59,057 bases of DNA from Actinomycetota bacterium (GTDB lineage: Bacteria; Actinomycetota; Thermoleophilia; Miltoncostaeales; Miltoncostaeaceae). Shown here piece after piece: positions 16,394 to 24,012 of the stretch. A model generated the notes under the pieces. It made no database searches. It was given only the letters and a program-made list of their open reading frames with translations, and had not been told where the DNA came from. The DNA lies in the NCBI GenBank assembly GCA_020636905.1, contig JACJWX010000017.1, positions 1 through 59,057 of the forward strand, written 5' to 3'. Within the stretch, counting starts at the first letter, position 1. The number at the start of each line of letters is the position of its first letter. Position numbers and translations under genes: made by a program.

Positions 16394-16798
16394 GTGAGCG
16401 AGAGCACGCCACCACAGGATCCAGGTTCCCACCCGGCCGAACCCGTCCCCGGCATGCCTCCGGGAATGTTGCCCGGGATGCCCCCGATTCCGCCCGGCGT
16501 GCTGGGACCTCCCGGCGGCCCGCCCCCGCCGGCCGATGGCGATCCGCCACCGATCGAGACCTTCACCCAGTACGACCAGGAACGCGACGTGTTCCACTGC
16601 TCGTATGGCCCGGTGCAACCCGCTCGCACCGTGTGGGACGAGGATCGCGAGATCCAGGTTCGCCTCGACATGCACTCGCGGCGGGTCGTCGGATTCTCGA
16701 TCCCCGAGTTCGCGAAGTGGCTCGAGGAGCACGGCACCGAGGACGGGGGCTTCGAGATGGACCTGCCGGAGCACTGGGAAGGCGCGCTCGACAACTGA
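16394..16798 (+). CDS. Proline-rich DUF2283-like protein
   Basis: The 134-residue protein is read from GTG 16394, which has GAGGAG 5-6 nt upstream. Residues about 10-55 are Pro/Gly/Met-rich with repeated PGMPPGMLPGMPP-type units and are probably disordered. The C-terminal part (TFTQYDQERDVFHCSYG, then RRVVGFSIPEFAKWLEEHG) resembles the small DUF2283 beta fold. Function unknown. The Pro/Met runs are the sort of sequence that stalls ribosomes without EF-P. A hairpin follows its stop. Confidence 0.7.
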   Translation: MSESTPPQDPGSHPAEPVPGMPPGMLPGMPPIPPGVLGPPGGPPPPADGDPPPIETFTQYDQERDVFHCSYGPVQPARTVWDEDREIQVRLDMHSRRVVGFSIPEFAKWLEEHGTEDGGFEMDLPEHWEGALDN

Positions 16799-16827
16799 CG
16801 TGCTGAACCTGCGGGCTCGTCAGCACG
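16799..16827 (+). terminator. Hairpin after DUF2283-like gene
   Basis: CGTGCTGA (16799-16806) and TCAGCACG (16820-16827) pair perfectly around a 13-nt loop, one base past the stop codon. A second weaker GC hairpin follows near 16848-16870. Confidence 0.5.
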
Positions 16828-16898
16828 CCGGGGCGAGCCTGTGGGCGCCGGTGTGTGACGCCGGCACGCGGCCAGGAGAGCCCGGAGGCGCGGCGGCG

Positions 16899-17165
16899 TT
16901 ACGACGCCATCAGCCGCGCCACGCCGGTCGGTCCCGCGCGCAAGATGGCCGCGGAGCGACGGGCGTCACGCACCTGTTCCCGGGCCCGGCGTTCCCCCAG
17001 CTCGTCGCCGAGACCGCGCAGGCGTTCCGCCTCCGCCTCGGCGATGTCCGCCATCTGATCGAGCCGGAGTGCCATGCGTGCGTTGCGTCCGCGGCGAGAC
17101 CCGGACGGCGCCGGGCGCTGGCCTCGGAAGAGCGTGAGCTGTGTGGTGTCTCCATGATCGAACAT
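16899..17165 (-). CDS. Small SOS-box-controlled protein with clamp-binding-like motif
   Basis: I do not recognise this 88-residue protein. Its ATG at 17165 lies inside a perfect LexA-type box (17159-17172), 8 nt after a TACTCT hexamer, so the gene should be leaderless and LexA-repressed. Residues 9-13 are QLTLF, matching the QL-x-LF pentamer by which bacterial polymerases and repair factors bind the beta sliding clamp. Residues about 16-29 are basic and flexible; 30-75 are charged and strongly helical (MADIAEAEAERLRGLGDELGE). There is no membrane segment. The frame also opens further upstream, to an ATG at 17189, but that start precedes the box. A damage-induced modulator of replication or translesion synthesis is a guess. 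Confidence 0.55.
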   Translation of the reverse strand: MFDHGDTTQLTLFRGQRPAPSGSRRGRNARMALRLDQMADIAEAEAERLRGLGDELGERRAREQVRDARRSAAILRAGPTGVARLMAS

Positions 17166-17172
17166 ATGTTCG
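17159..17172. promoter_or_regulatory. Perfect LexA/DinR SOS box
   Basis: CGAACATATGTTCG is a 14-bp perfect palindrome and matches the Gram-positive and mycobacterial LexA consensus CGAAC-RNRY-GTTCG at every position. It overlaps the predicted transcription start and start codon of the minus-strand gene at 17165. Confidence 0.8.
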
Positions 17173-17173
17173 T

Positions 17174-17179
17174 AGAGTA
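17174..17179 (-). promoter_or_regulatory. Putative -10 (TACTCT) of SOS-controlled gene
   Basis: TACTCT on the minus strand lies 8 nt before the ATG at 17165 and immediately upstream of the SOS box. Confidence 0.5.
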
Positions 17180-17246
17180 GCTCCACCATCGGACGACACG
17201 CACACGGCCGGTTCCGACGGCGAATGGTCCGGTCACGCTCCCCGCC

Positions 17247-17942
17247 TCAGCGCGGGGCGGCCCGCACCACCACGTTGCCGATGCCCGACGACGCGCTGAC
17301 CGTGTGCGCCGCGCCCTCCTGATCGGTGAGGCCGGTGACGGTGGCGGTGCCTTCGGTGCTGGTGACATCGAGCGCGTAGGTCCCGGCCGGGATCTCCGCG
17401 GTGACGTCGCCGGTTTCGCTCCGCAGGTTCAGGGTGCTCGGAGCGGCGGTGAGACGGGCCTGGACGTCGCCGGTCACCGATCGAGCGGTGAGCCGGCTCG
17501 GGCCACCCTCGACACGAACCGTGCCATCCTCGCTGATGGCGTCGATCGGCCCCTGGACGCCGACAACCTCGAGCGCCCCCCGCACCGTCTTGGCGTCCAG
17601 TTCGACGCCGGCCGGCACGCGGACCTCGAGGTCGGCGCTGCACGAAGCGAAGGCCCACCCCGGGCACGAGACGCCCACCGTCGCATGCCCTCCGTCCACC
17701 TGGATCTCGACGGTCGGCGCCGAGAGGATCCAGCGCGACGTCGCGTCGATGCCGGGTGCGCCCGGGTCGGCCGAGATCGTGACCGAGCCGCGCTCGGAAT
17801 CCACGGTGAGCGAGGTGATGTCCGCCGGGAGGGCGTAGGTCTCGCTGGCGGTCCGGCTCAGGAACACGACCAGCACGGCGCCCACGACGAATACCGACAG
17901 GACGATCGCCGCGATGATGAGCAGCGCGCGTTTCTTCTCCAC
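17247..17942 (-). CDS. DUF4097-family beta-repeat membrane protein
   Basis: The 231-residue protein starts with VEKKRALLIIAAIVLS, a short basic stretch and one membrane helix (about 6-29), then a DUF4097-type right-handed beta-repeat domain (repeating units such as SLTVDSERGSVTISAD and LNLRSETGDVTAEIP). The bulk is probably outside the membrane. C93 and C101 may form a disulfide. Function is unknown. GTG 17942 is the first start in frame after the AI-2E stop at 17954; the intervening valine codon is GTA and cannot start. It is likely co-transcribed with the upstream transporter. Confidence 0.75.
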   Translation of the reverse strand: MEKKRALLIIAAIVLSVFVVGAVLVVFLSRTASETYALPADITSLTVDSERGSVTISADPGAPGIDATSRWILSAPTVEIQVDGGHATVGVSCPGWAFASCSADLEVRVPAGVELDAKTVRGALEVVGVQGPIDAISEDGTVRVEGGPSRLTARSVTGDVQARLTAAPSTLNLRSETGDVTAEIPAGTYALDVTSTEGTATVTGLTDQEGAAHTVSASSGIGNVVVRAAPR

Positions 17943-17953
17943 GGGCGGGGAGG

Positions 17954-19120
17954 TTACCCGGCCGACGGCTCTGGCGTCCCCGGATCCGGTTCGTCGTCCT
18001 GCGGCGGCGCCGTCCCCTCGGCGGGCCGCTCCTCGTGGCGGGCCCGGAACCACACCTGGGTCGCCACCTGGATGATCCCCGCCAGCGGGATCGAGACCAT
18101 CGCCCCCACGAGTCCGAGGATCTGGGTGCCCACGAGCACCGCGATGATGATCCACAACGGATTGAGCCGGACCGCGCGGCGCTGGATCATCGGCTGGACG
18201 AAGTGGTTCTCGATCATCTGGTACACCGCCCAGAAGACGAGCGCAGCGACCCCAACCTGCCAGCTCTGGAAGAACCCGACCGTCACGTACGGGATCGCGC
18301 CGAGTGTGGCACCCACCATGGGGATGAAGGTCATCATGGCCACCCATAGACCCAGCAGCGGGATGTACGGGATCCCCGCGATGAGCATGAACGTCGACGC
18401 CACGACCGAGCCGATCAGCGCGACCGCGGCCACCCCCACGACGTACCCCGCGACGACCTTGTAGGCGCCGTCGAGCAGGCTGCACATGCGCTCCCGGGCG
18501 GGACCGTCGACCTGCTCCTCGGCCCACCGCCGCACGGCGGGGCCGTAGAGGCTGAAGAGGAACGTCAGCACGAGGACGCTGACGACCGCGATGATCCCGG
18601 ACACGACCCGCGAGGCCGCGTCGACCGCCACGTTCGGCCCGGCGATGCTCGAGAGCAGGTTGAGCAGCTGGACCCGGACCTGGTCGAGCACCCCGTACTG
18701 TCGGTCCAGCCGCTGGACGAGACTGGAATTCTGAACCTGGTCGATGTATTGCGGAATCGCGCTCACGAGTCCGTTCGCGGCATCGAACAGCGGCGGCACG
18801 AACACCAGCAACGCGACGACAGTCGCGACCGCGCCCAGGACGTAGACCGCAACGATGGCTCCCGCCCTTGGAAGCGCGGTCCGTCTCCGCACCAACCCGA
18901 CCAGCGGGTCGATCGCGACGGCGAGAAACACGGCGATGGCCAACCACTGGACCACCGTGCGGCTGATCCAGACACCCCACAGCAGCGCGGCGAGCCCCAC
19001 CAGCGTCAGGGCGACGCGGACCACCGAGGCGGTGGACGGTCCGTCACCCGGCCGCGCCCGGAGCCGGTCCGCCACATGGCGAACGGGTCCCGAGCGAATG
19101 GGCGGCGACTGCGAACTCAC
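17954..19120 (-). CDS. AI-2E family transporter (YdiK/TqsA-like permease)
   Basis: The 388-residue protein has the AI-2E permease pattern: helices at about 32-50 and 55-72, a third at about 85-110, a long soluble loop (about 115-165), then five helices including PYIPLLGLWVAMMTFIPMVGATLGAIPY and the signature ENHFVQPMIQRRAVRLNPLWIIIAVLVG. Members export autoinducer-2 or act as sodium/proton antiporters; the substrate here is not predictable. Tail residues about 355-388 are acidic and Pro-rich. It forms a two-gene unit with the DUF4097 gene. Confidence 0.88.
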   Translation of the reverse strand: MSSQSPPIRSGPVRHVADRLRARPGDGPSTASVVRVALTLVGLAALLWGVWISRTVVQWLAIAVFLAVAIDPLVGLVRRRTALPRAGAIVAVYVLGAVATVVALLVFVPPLFDAANGLVSAIPQYIDQVQNSSLVQRLDRQYGVLDQVRVQLLNLLSSIAGPNVAVDAASRVVSGIIAVVSVLVLTFLFSLYGPAVRRWAEEQVDGPARERMCSLLDGAYKVVAGYVVGVAAVALIGSVVASTFMLIAGIPYIPLLGLWVAMMTFIPMVGATLGAIPYVTVGFFQSWQVGVAALVFWAVYQMIENHFVQPMIQRRAVRLNPLWIIIAVLVGTQILGLVGAMVSIPLAGIIQVATQVWFRARHEERPAEGTAPPQDDEPDPGTPEPSAG

Positions 19121-19155
19121 ACACGCGTGTTCGCCGCACCCGTGATGGATCCTGC

Positions 19156-19181
19156 GGGTGCGGACCTCATGGTCCGCACCC
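19156..19181 (-). terminator. Perfect 11-bp hairpin after cheW
   Basis: GGGTGCGGACC (19156-19166) and GGTCCGCACCC (19171-19181) pair perfectly around a TCAT loop, 9 nt past the cheW stop. No T-tract follows on the minus strand. Confidence 0.7.
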
Positions 19182-19189
19182 GACGGGGA

Positions 19190-19642
19190 TCAGTACGACA
19201 GCGACTGCGCTCCGAAGAGCACGGACATGTTGAGGATCACCAGCAGGCGACCCTCCAGCTTCGCGACGGACTCGAGGTAGTCGGCGTTGCCGGCACCCTC
19301 CGGCGGATCCTCGCACTGGTCTGCGTCGACGGTGAGGACTTCCTTCACCTCGTCCACGATCACGCCAACGGTCGTGTCCGGGAGTTCGACGATGACGATC
19401 TTCGCGTCCTCGGCCCGCTCACCCATCGTGCCGAAGCGCGACCGAAGGTCGACGACCGGGATGATCCGGCCGCGGAGGTTGATGACCCCTTCCACGCCAT
19501 GCGGCGAACCCGGAATGGGTCGGGGCTCGGTGTAGCGGATGATCTCCTGCACCAGCTTGATCGGGACGCCGTACTCCTCAGCGCCCAGCGTGAAGACGAC
19601 CAGCTGATGTGCCTGAGTGTCGGCGGCAACGTCGGTGCTCAT
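19190..19642 (-). CDS. cheW: CheW-like chemotaxis coupling protein
   Basis: The 150-residue protein is a single CheW domain (QLVVFTLGAEEYGVPIKLVQEIIRY, then GVEGVINLRGRIIPVVDLR and VGVIVDEVKEVL), the beta-barrel adaptor joining chemoreceptors to CheA. No receptor, cheA, cheY or flagellar gene is in the window, so this copy is an orphan here; partners may be elsewhere or the domain may serve another signalling system. The start is ATG 19642 with GAGGAG about 11 nt upstream. A dyad at 19731-19751 lies between it and the divergent thiL. Confidence 0.9.
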   Translation of the reverse strand: MSTDVAADTQAHQLVVFTLGAEEYGVPIKLVQEIIRYTEPRPIPGSPHGVEGVINLRGRIIPVVDLRSRFGTMGERAEDAKIVIVELPDTTVGVIVDEVKEVLTVDADQCEDPPEGAGNADYLESVAKLEGRLLVILNMSVLFGAQSLSY

Positions 19643-19730
19643 GGTTCGACCGGCTCCTCGAAGTCATGGTTGTATGGCGTCGGTCAGGCGGTGCGCCGAC
19701 GCTGACACTGAGGCCATCGGCCGACACCAG

Positions 19731-19751
19731 GGCAAACCTGAGGCGTTTGCC
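19731..19751. promoter_or_regulatory. Dyad GGCAAAC-N7-GTTTGCC between cheW and thiL
   Basis: A perfect 7+7 inverted repeat with a 7-bp spacer lies in the 160-bp divergent gap. Its size and symmetry suit a dimeric regulator; which gene it controls is not clear. Confidence 0.4.
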
Positions 19752-19802
19752 AGAATCTCGCCAGTCCTTTGACGGCACGTCCCACAGGAACCCGCGCCCG
19801 GC

Positions 19803-20765
19803 GTGACGATCACCGAAACTCAGCTCCTGTCGCGTATCCGCCGGATCGTGACCAACCGCGGCGGAGTGCTCCTGGGTATCGGCGATGATGCCGCCGTACT
19901 CGGCATTCCGTCCCCGGTCATCGCCGCCCACGACATGGTCGTCGAGGACGTGCACTTCCGATGGAGCACCAGCGAGCCCGAGGACGTGGGCCACAAGGCG
20001 CTCGCGGTCAATCTGTCGGACCTGGCGGCGATGGGTGCCGCACCCGTGGCCGCCCTCGTCGGACTCGGGCTCCCGGCGGGGACGACCCCCGACGTCGTGG
20101 AACGCATCTACCGGGGCATGGAGCGGCTCGCCGGCGCACACGGCTGCACGATCGCCGGCGGAGACATCAGCCGGTCCGCGGTGACCGTCGTCTCGGTTTC
20201 CGTGCTGGGCGGACTGGACGGCGTCGGGTCCGCGGTTCGCCGCGACGGCGCACGCCCCGGCGATCTGGTGAGCGTGACCGGGGCGCTGGGCGCATCCGCG
20301 GCGGGCCTGGCGCTGCTCGAAGACGCGGCCCTCATTCGCCCGGCGGAAACCGAGGACCTCCTCGCCGCGCATCGCCGTCCCATCCCGCAGGTCGAACTCG
20401 GACGCCGACTGGCCGCGCACGGGGTCCACGCCATGCTCGACTGCTCGGACGGCCTCGTACAGGACGCGGGCCGCCTGGCCGAGGCGTCCGGCGCGGAGGT
20501 CCTCATCGACCTCGACCTGGTGCCCATCGCCCCGGGCGTCGCCCGCGTTGCAGACCAGCTCGGCGTCGATCCGGCGATGTTCGCCTCGGGGGGCGGCGAG
20601 GACTACGCCCTCATCGTCGCCCATCCGGAGCCGCTCCCGGCCGGGTTCGGCGCCACCGTCGTCGGCCGCGTCGGCGATGGCGCACCGGGCGTCGTCGCCA
20701 GCCGTTCGGGCGCTCCCGTCACCCTCGACCGCGCCGGCTGGGAGCATCGATTCGACCCTGACTGA
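19803..20765 (+). CDS. thiL: Thiamine-monophosphate kinase
   Basis: ThiL phosphorylates thiamine monophosphate to the active pyrophosphate with ATP. The 320-residue protein has the AIR-synthase-like fold: GIGDDAAVLG (D28, D29), DMVVEDVHFRW, NLSDLAAMGAAP, IAGGDISRS and a late SGGGEDYALI. Length is normal. The start is GTG 19803. It is a single gene, divergent from cheW, ending in a hairpin shared with the convergent ftsH-like gene. No other thi gene is in the window. Confidence 0.94.
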   Translation: MTITETQLLSRIRRIVTNRGGVLLGIGDDAAVLGIPSPVIAAHDMVVEDVHFRWSTSEPEDVGHKALAVNLSDLAAMGAAPVAALVGLGLPAGTTPDVVERIYRGMERLAGAHGCTIAGGDISRSAVTVVSVSVLGGLDGVGSAVRRDGARPGDLVSVTGALGASAAGLALLEDAALIRPAETEDLLAAHRRPIPQVELGRRLAAHGVHAMLDCSDGLVQDAGRLAEASGAEVLIDLDLVPIAPGVARVADQLGVDPAMFASGGGEDYALIVAHPEPLPAGFGATVVGRVGDGAPGVVASRSGAPVTLDRAGWEHRFDPD

Positions 20766-20771
20766 GGCGCA

Positions 20772-20793
20772 GGCCACCGGCACCCCGGTGGCC
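20772..20793. terminator. Bidirectional hairpin between thiL and ftsH-like gene
   Basis: GGCCACCGG (20772-20780) and CCGGTGGCC (20785-20793) form a perfect 9-bp stem with a CACC loop in the 36-bp convergent gap. Confidence 0.65.
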
Positions 20794-20801
20794 GTCTGAT
20801 C

Positions 20802-22637
20802 TCAGCGGGTCTCCGCGGCCAGCGGCGCCAGGCGGTCGGTCCCGGGACGCGCACCGAACAGCGCGACGATCTCTTCGTGATCGAGGGCCTCGCGCTCCAG
20901 CAGGACCGCCGCACCCCGTTCCAGCAGCTCGCGGTGTTCGGTCAGCATCCGGGTGGCCCCCAGGAACGCCTGGCCGAGCAGCTCCTGCGCGGCCCGTTCG
21001 ACCTCGTCGACCTGGTGGTCCGCGTGGTCATTGGGAATGCCGACGAGCAGGCTCTCACGGGTCCCGGGCACCGCCATGGCGAGCTGGCCGGCCATGCTTC
21101 GGGCGAGTCGGGACGCGCGCTCCAGATCGTCCGCGGCACCCGAGGTGCACTCGCCGAACACGAGCTCCTCGGCCGCGCGCCCCGCCAGCATCATCGCCAG
21201 GCGTTCCGTGCATTCGGTACGCGTGACCAGGAACCGGTCCTCGAGCGGGAGCGAGATCGTCACCCCCAGCGCACCACCCTGCGGGATGACGGTGACGCGA
21301 TCGACCTGGTCGCAACTCGGTGACAGGTGCCCGACGAGCGCGTGCCCCATCTCGTGGTACGCCACCAGCCGCCGTTCCTCGTCGGACATGACGTGGCTGC
21401 GGCGCTCGGGCCCCGCCGACAGGCGCAGCAGCGCGCGCCGGAAATGGTCGAGGTCGATCGCCGAATCTCCCGCGCGGGCGGCCTCGAATGCCGCCTCGTT
21501 GCAGAGCGCGGCCAGGTCCGCGCCGGCGAGACCCACCGTCATCGCGGCCACCCGTCCGGCATCGGCCGTCGGGGCCAGTGGCCGCTCTCGCAGATGTACG
21601 TCGAGGATCTCGCGACGTGCCCCGCGACTGGGAAGCCCGACGGCGATCTTTCGATCGAAGCGGCCCGAGCGCACGAGCGCCGGATCCAGCTCGTCGAGCC
21701 GGTTCGTGGACGCGAGCACCACCACCGGCTTCGTGGGATCGGTGCGGAAGCCGTCCATCTCGGTCAGCAGCTGGTCGAGGGTCTGCTCACGCTCGCCGTT
21801 CGCGGCGTGTCCCGTGCGGCGACCGCCCACGGCGTCGATCTCGTCGATGTACACCACGGCCGGAGCGGCTTTGCGCGCCGCCGCGAAGAGCGACCGGATC
21901 CTGCGGGAACCGAGCCCGGCGTAGACCTCGACGAACTCCGACCCAGATGCCGAGAAGAAGGGGACGCCGGCCTCCCCCGCCACCGCGCGCGCCAGGAGCG
22001 TCTTGCCGGTGCCGGGAGGCCCGTGGAGGATCACGCCCTTGGGGAGTTGCGCGCCCAGGCGCTCGTAGGGCCCGGGGTTCTTGAGGACGTCGGCGATCTC
22101 GGCGACGTCGTCGCGGATCTCGTCGATCCCGGCGACGTCATCGAAGGTCGTGGTCGACCGCACCGGCTTCAGGCGGTGACCGAAACGTCCCCCGCCGACG
22201 GTGCGCAGCGCCATGGCGGACACGATCACGAGGGCCGCCAGGAGCAGCATCGGCCCCCAGGTCTGGACCCAGGCTCCGAACGAGAATCCGCCCCCGACGT
22301 CGATCGGCGGACCGAGGTCCGTGGAGATGGTGGGGCGTTCGATCGAGAGCGGGACGCTGCCCGCTCTCGCGGCAGCCACGGCCTCGGCGCTCAACGCGCT
22401 GGTCGTGTCGGCGACGAAGTGTCGCCCGCCCCGGTACAGATGGAGTTCGGCATCCGCACCGGTGGTGACCAGGGTTGCCGTGTCCGCCCGCCCTGCGGCG
22501 AGCTGGTCCAACGCACGCGACAGCGGAATCGGCGTCAGTGTGGCGCTGGAGCCGGTCGTTGCGGCCGTCGCCGGTGCGACACAGACACCGATGGCCACGA
22601 GCAGGGTGATGAGCGAGCGGATCAGCATTGGCGTCAT
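20802..22637 (-). CDS. ftsH: FtsH-like AAA+ zinc metalloprotease (paralogue 1)
   Basis: The 611-residue membrane protease has an N-terminal helix, an extracytoplasmic domain, a second helix, then AAA+ and M41 protease domains. Numbering from a TTG one codon upstream: helices about 7-27 and 126-146, Walker A GPPGTGKT 207-214, Walker B IDEID with D266/E267, second region of homology STNRLDELDP and RSGRFDR, zinc motif HEMGH 429-433, and third ligand in SGAADDLE. The pore loop reads EVYAGLG where FtsH normally has MFVGVG. ATG 22637 is used; 22628 is an alternative. A second, more standard ftsH is at 56166. The name is by homology. Confidence 0.9.
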   Translation of the reverse strand: MTPMLIRSLITLLVAIGVCVAPATAATTGSSATLTPIPLSRALDQLAAGRADTATLVTTGADAELHLYRGGRHFVADTTSALSAEAVAAARAGSVPLSIERPTISTDLGPPIDVGGGFSFGAWVQTWGPMLLLAALVIVSAMALRTVGGGRFGHRLKPVRSTTTFDDVAGIDEIRDDVAEIADVLKNPGPYERLGAQLPKGVILHGPPGTGKTLLARAVAGEAGVPFFSASGSEFVEVYAGLGSRRIRSLFAAARKAAPAVVYIDEIDAVGGRRTGHAANGEREQTLDQLLTEMDGFRTDPTKPVVVLASTNRLDELDPALVRSGRFDRKIAVGLPSRGARREILDVHLRERPLAPTADAGRVAAMTVGLAGADLAALCNEAAFEAARAGDSAIDLDHFRRALLRLSAGPERRSHVMSDEERRLVAYHEMGHALVGHLSPSCDQVDRVTVIPQGGALGVTISLPLEDRFLVTRTECTERLAMMLAGRAAEELVFGECTSGAADDLERASRLARSMAGQLAMAVPGTRESLLVGIPNDHADHQVDEVERAAQELLGQAFLGATRMLTEHRELLERGAAVLLEREALDHEEIVALFGARPGTDRLAPLAAETR

Positions 22638-22734
22638 CAATAGTGAAGCCCGCCCGCGTCCCCGGCACCGCCCGTGCGGACGGTTGGCGCGCGACGCCCG
22701 GACCGTCCGGACGGCCAGTGGCGCGTCGGACGGC

Positions 22735-22740
22735 TACCAT
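22735..22740 (+). promoter_or_regulatory. Putative -10 (TACCAT) of zincin gene
   Basis: TACCAT ends 8 nt before the GTG at 22749, another case of the leaderless spacing. Confidence 0.4.
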
Positions 22741-22748
22741 CCGGACTC

Positions 22749-23093
22749 GTGCCAACCCAGGCTGAATTCGAGGTGCTCGTCGGGAACGCCATGGACCTCG
22801 TGCCCGAACCGTTCCGTGAGGCGCTCGAAGAGGTGGCGGTGGTGGTCGAAGCGTACGGTCCGCCGCACATGGGTCCGCTCTTCGGGCTCTACCAGGGCGT
22901 TCCGCGGACCCGGCCGGAGGGATCGGGGTTCGGCCAGCTCCCACCGCGGATCACCCTCTACATGCACCCGATGGTCGACCGCTTCCACGATCCGGGACAG
23001 CTCATCGAGCAGATCCGGATCACCCTCCTCCACGAGCTCGGGCATCATCTGGGGATGGATGAGCAACAACTCGAGGAGCTTGGGTACGGATGA
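22749..23093 (+). CDS. Zincin-like metallopeptidase (PF06262-type)
   Basis: The 114-residue protein carries the C-terminal HELGHHLGMDEQQLEELGY segment typical of the minimal zincin family, with HExxH giving two zinc ligands and the catalytic Glu. The N-terminal half (AEFEVLVGNAMDLVPEPFREALEEV) also fits. Substrate unknown; cytoplasmic because no signal is seen. GTG 22749 is chosen since the frame upstream is Arg/Pro-rich and the start sits 8 nt after TACCAT. It overlaps the nitroreductase start by 4 nt. Confidence 0.85.
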   Translation: MPTQAEFEVLVGNAMDLVPEPFREALEEVAVVVEAYGPPHMGPLFGLYQGVPRTRPEGSGFGQLPPRITLYMHPMVDRFHDPGQLIEQIRITLLHELGHHLGMDEQQLEELGYG

Positions 23094-23632
23094 ACGTCGA
23101 TGAGGCCATCGCGGGCCGCCGGTCGGTCCTGCACGTCTCGGACGCCGAGGTGCCGCGCCCGGTGATCGAGGAGCTGCTGGTGGCGGCCACCTGGGCCCCG
23201 AATCACAAGCTCACCGAGCCATGGCGTTTCGTGGTCGTCGCGGGTGATGCGCGGCGGGAGCTCGGCGAGGCGCACGCCGACGCGGTCGGCGCCGAGGGCG
23301 AGGCCCGTCTGGGCCAGATCGCGCTCACGCACCGGGCCCCGGTCATCGTGGTCTGCATCGCGCACTACGAAGATGCCGATCCGGTCCGCCGGCGCGAGGA
23401 CCGTGATGCGGTCGCCGCGGCCGTCCAGAACCTCTTGCTCGCCGCTCACGCCAGGGGGCTCGGCGCGATCTGGCGCACCGGACCGTTCTGCGACGAAGTG
23501 CCCGTCCGTGAGCACCTCGGGGTCGCGAACGGGGACGACCTGGTGGGATTCGTCTACCTCGGATGGCCGGAACAGATCCCTCCGAACCCCTCGCGACGAC
23601 CCGTCGAGGAGGTCACGACCTGGCGCGGCTGA
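23090..23632 (+). CDS. Nitroreductase-family FMN oxidoreductase (YdjA-like)
   Basis: The 180-residue protein is a compact nitroreductase: RRSVLHVSDAEVP, the FMN-contacting WAPNHKLTEPWRF, AVAAAVQNLLLAAHARGLGAIW, and the C-terminal LGWPEQIP. It resembles the small YdjA branch, thought to act as a dimer binding FMN and reducing nitro-aromatics or quinones with NAD(P)H. Its ATG overlaps the zincin stop (ATGA), so the two are co-translated. No redox partner is adjacent. Confidence 0.9.
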   Translation: MNVDEAIAGRRSVLHVSDAEVPRPVIEELLVAATWAPNHKLTEPWRFVVVAGDARRELGEAHADAVGAEGEARLGQIALTHRAPVIVVCIAHYEDADPVRRREDRDAVAAAVQNLLLAAHARGLGAIWRTGPFCDEVPVREHLGVANGDDLVGFVYLGWPEQIPPNPSRRPVEEVTTWRG

Positions 23633-24012
23633 GTTTGCCGACCCCCATGTCGTTCAGATCGATTTCGTCCCTCATTGGGTGACGAACATCGCGACTTTGT
23701 GAGACTCCGGAGGGGTCGCGTGACTCGCGATCATCCCGATTCCCATGGGGATCTCGGGGCTACGCGGACATGTGACCCAACCGGCGCCCCTCGGTCGATT
23801 GAAGGACTCTGGCGATTTTCTGCGGGTGAACCTGCCAAACGATGGGTTCGTGATTCCGCCACTCAAGTCGTACGAAAGGTGCTCGATACACGATCAAGAA
23901 CGCGTGGCGGGTCCCCGAGCGTGGGCACCGCTGTCCGGAGGGCGCAGTCCGCTTGCGTGTTCAGGCGGGAGGGGACCAGGCACGGGGCCCCTCCCGCCGA
24001 CCCCCAAGACTC
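23633..24012. other. 380-bp intergenic stretch, no gene recognised
   Basis: Between the convergent nitroreductase and npdG genes lies a stretch visibly less GC-rich than its surroundings. Frames exist on both strands but have poor codon character and no recognisable domain. There is local dyad symmetry (ATCGCGA near 23688 and TCGCGAT near 23727; a near palindrome around CCCATGGGG at 23743). The last part holds a terminator-like hairpin. It may be a decayed gene, a structured RNA or plain spacer; no tRNA, tmRNA, RNase P or SRP signature was seen. Confidence 0.5.
23964..23998. terminator. Perfect 11-bp hairpin downstream of npdG
   Basis: GGCGGGAGGGG (23964-23974) pairs with CCCCTCCCGCC (23988-23998) around a 13-nt loop, 14 nt past the npdG stop. 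Confidence 0.65.

Noticed and set aside
17953..17957. Start of the DUF4097 gene at the Val codon in RVTSPP
   Set aside because: The codon is GTA, which is not a start; GTG 17942 is used instead.
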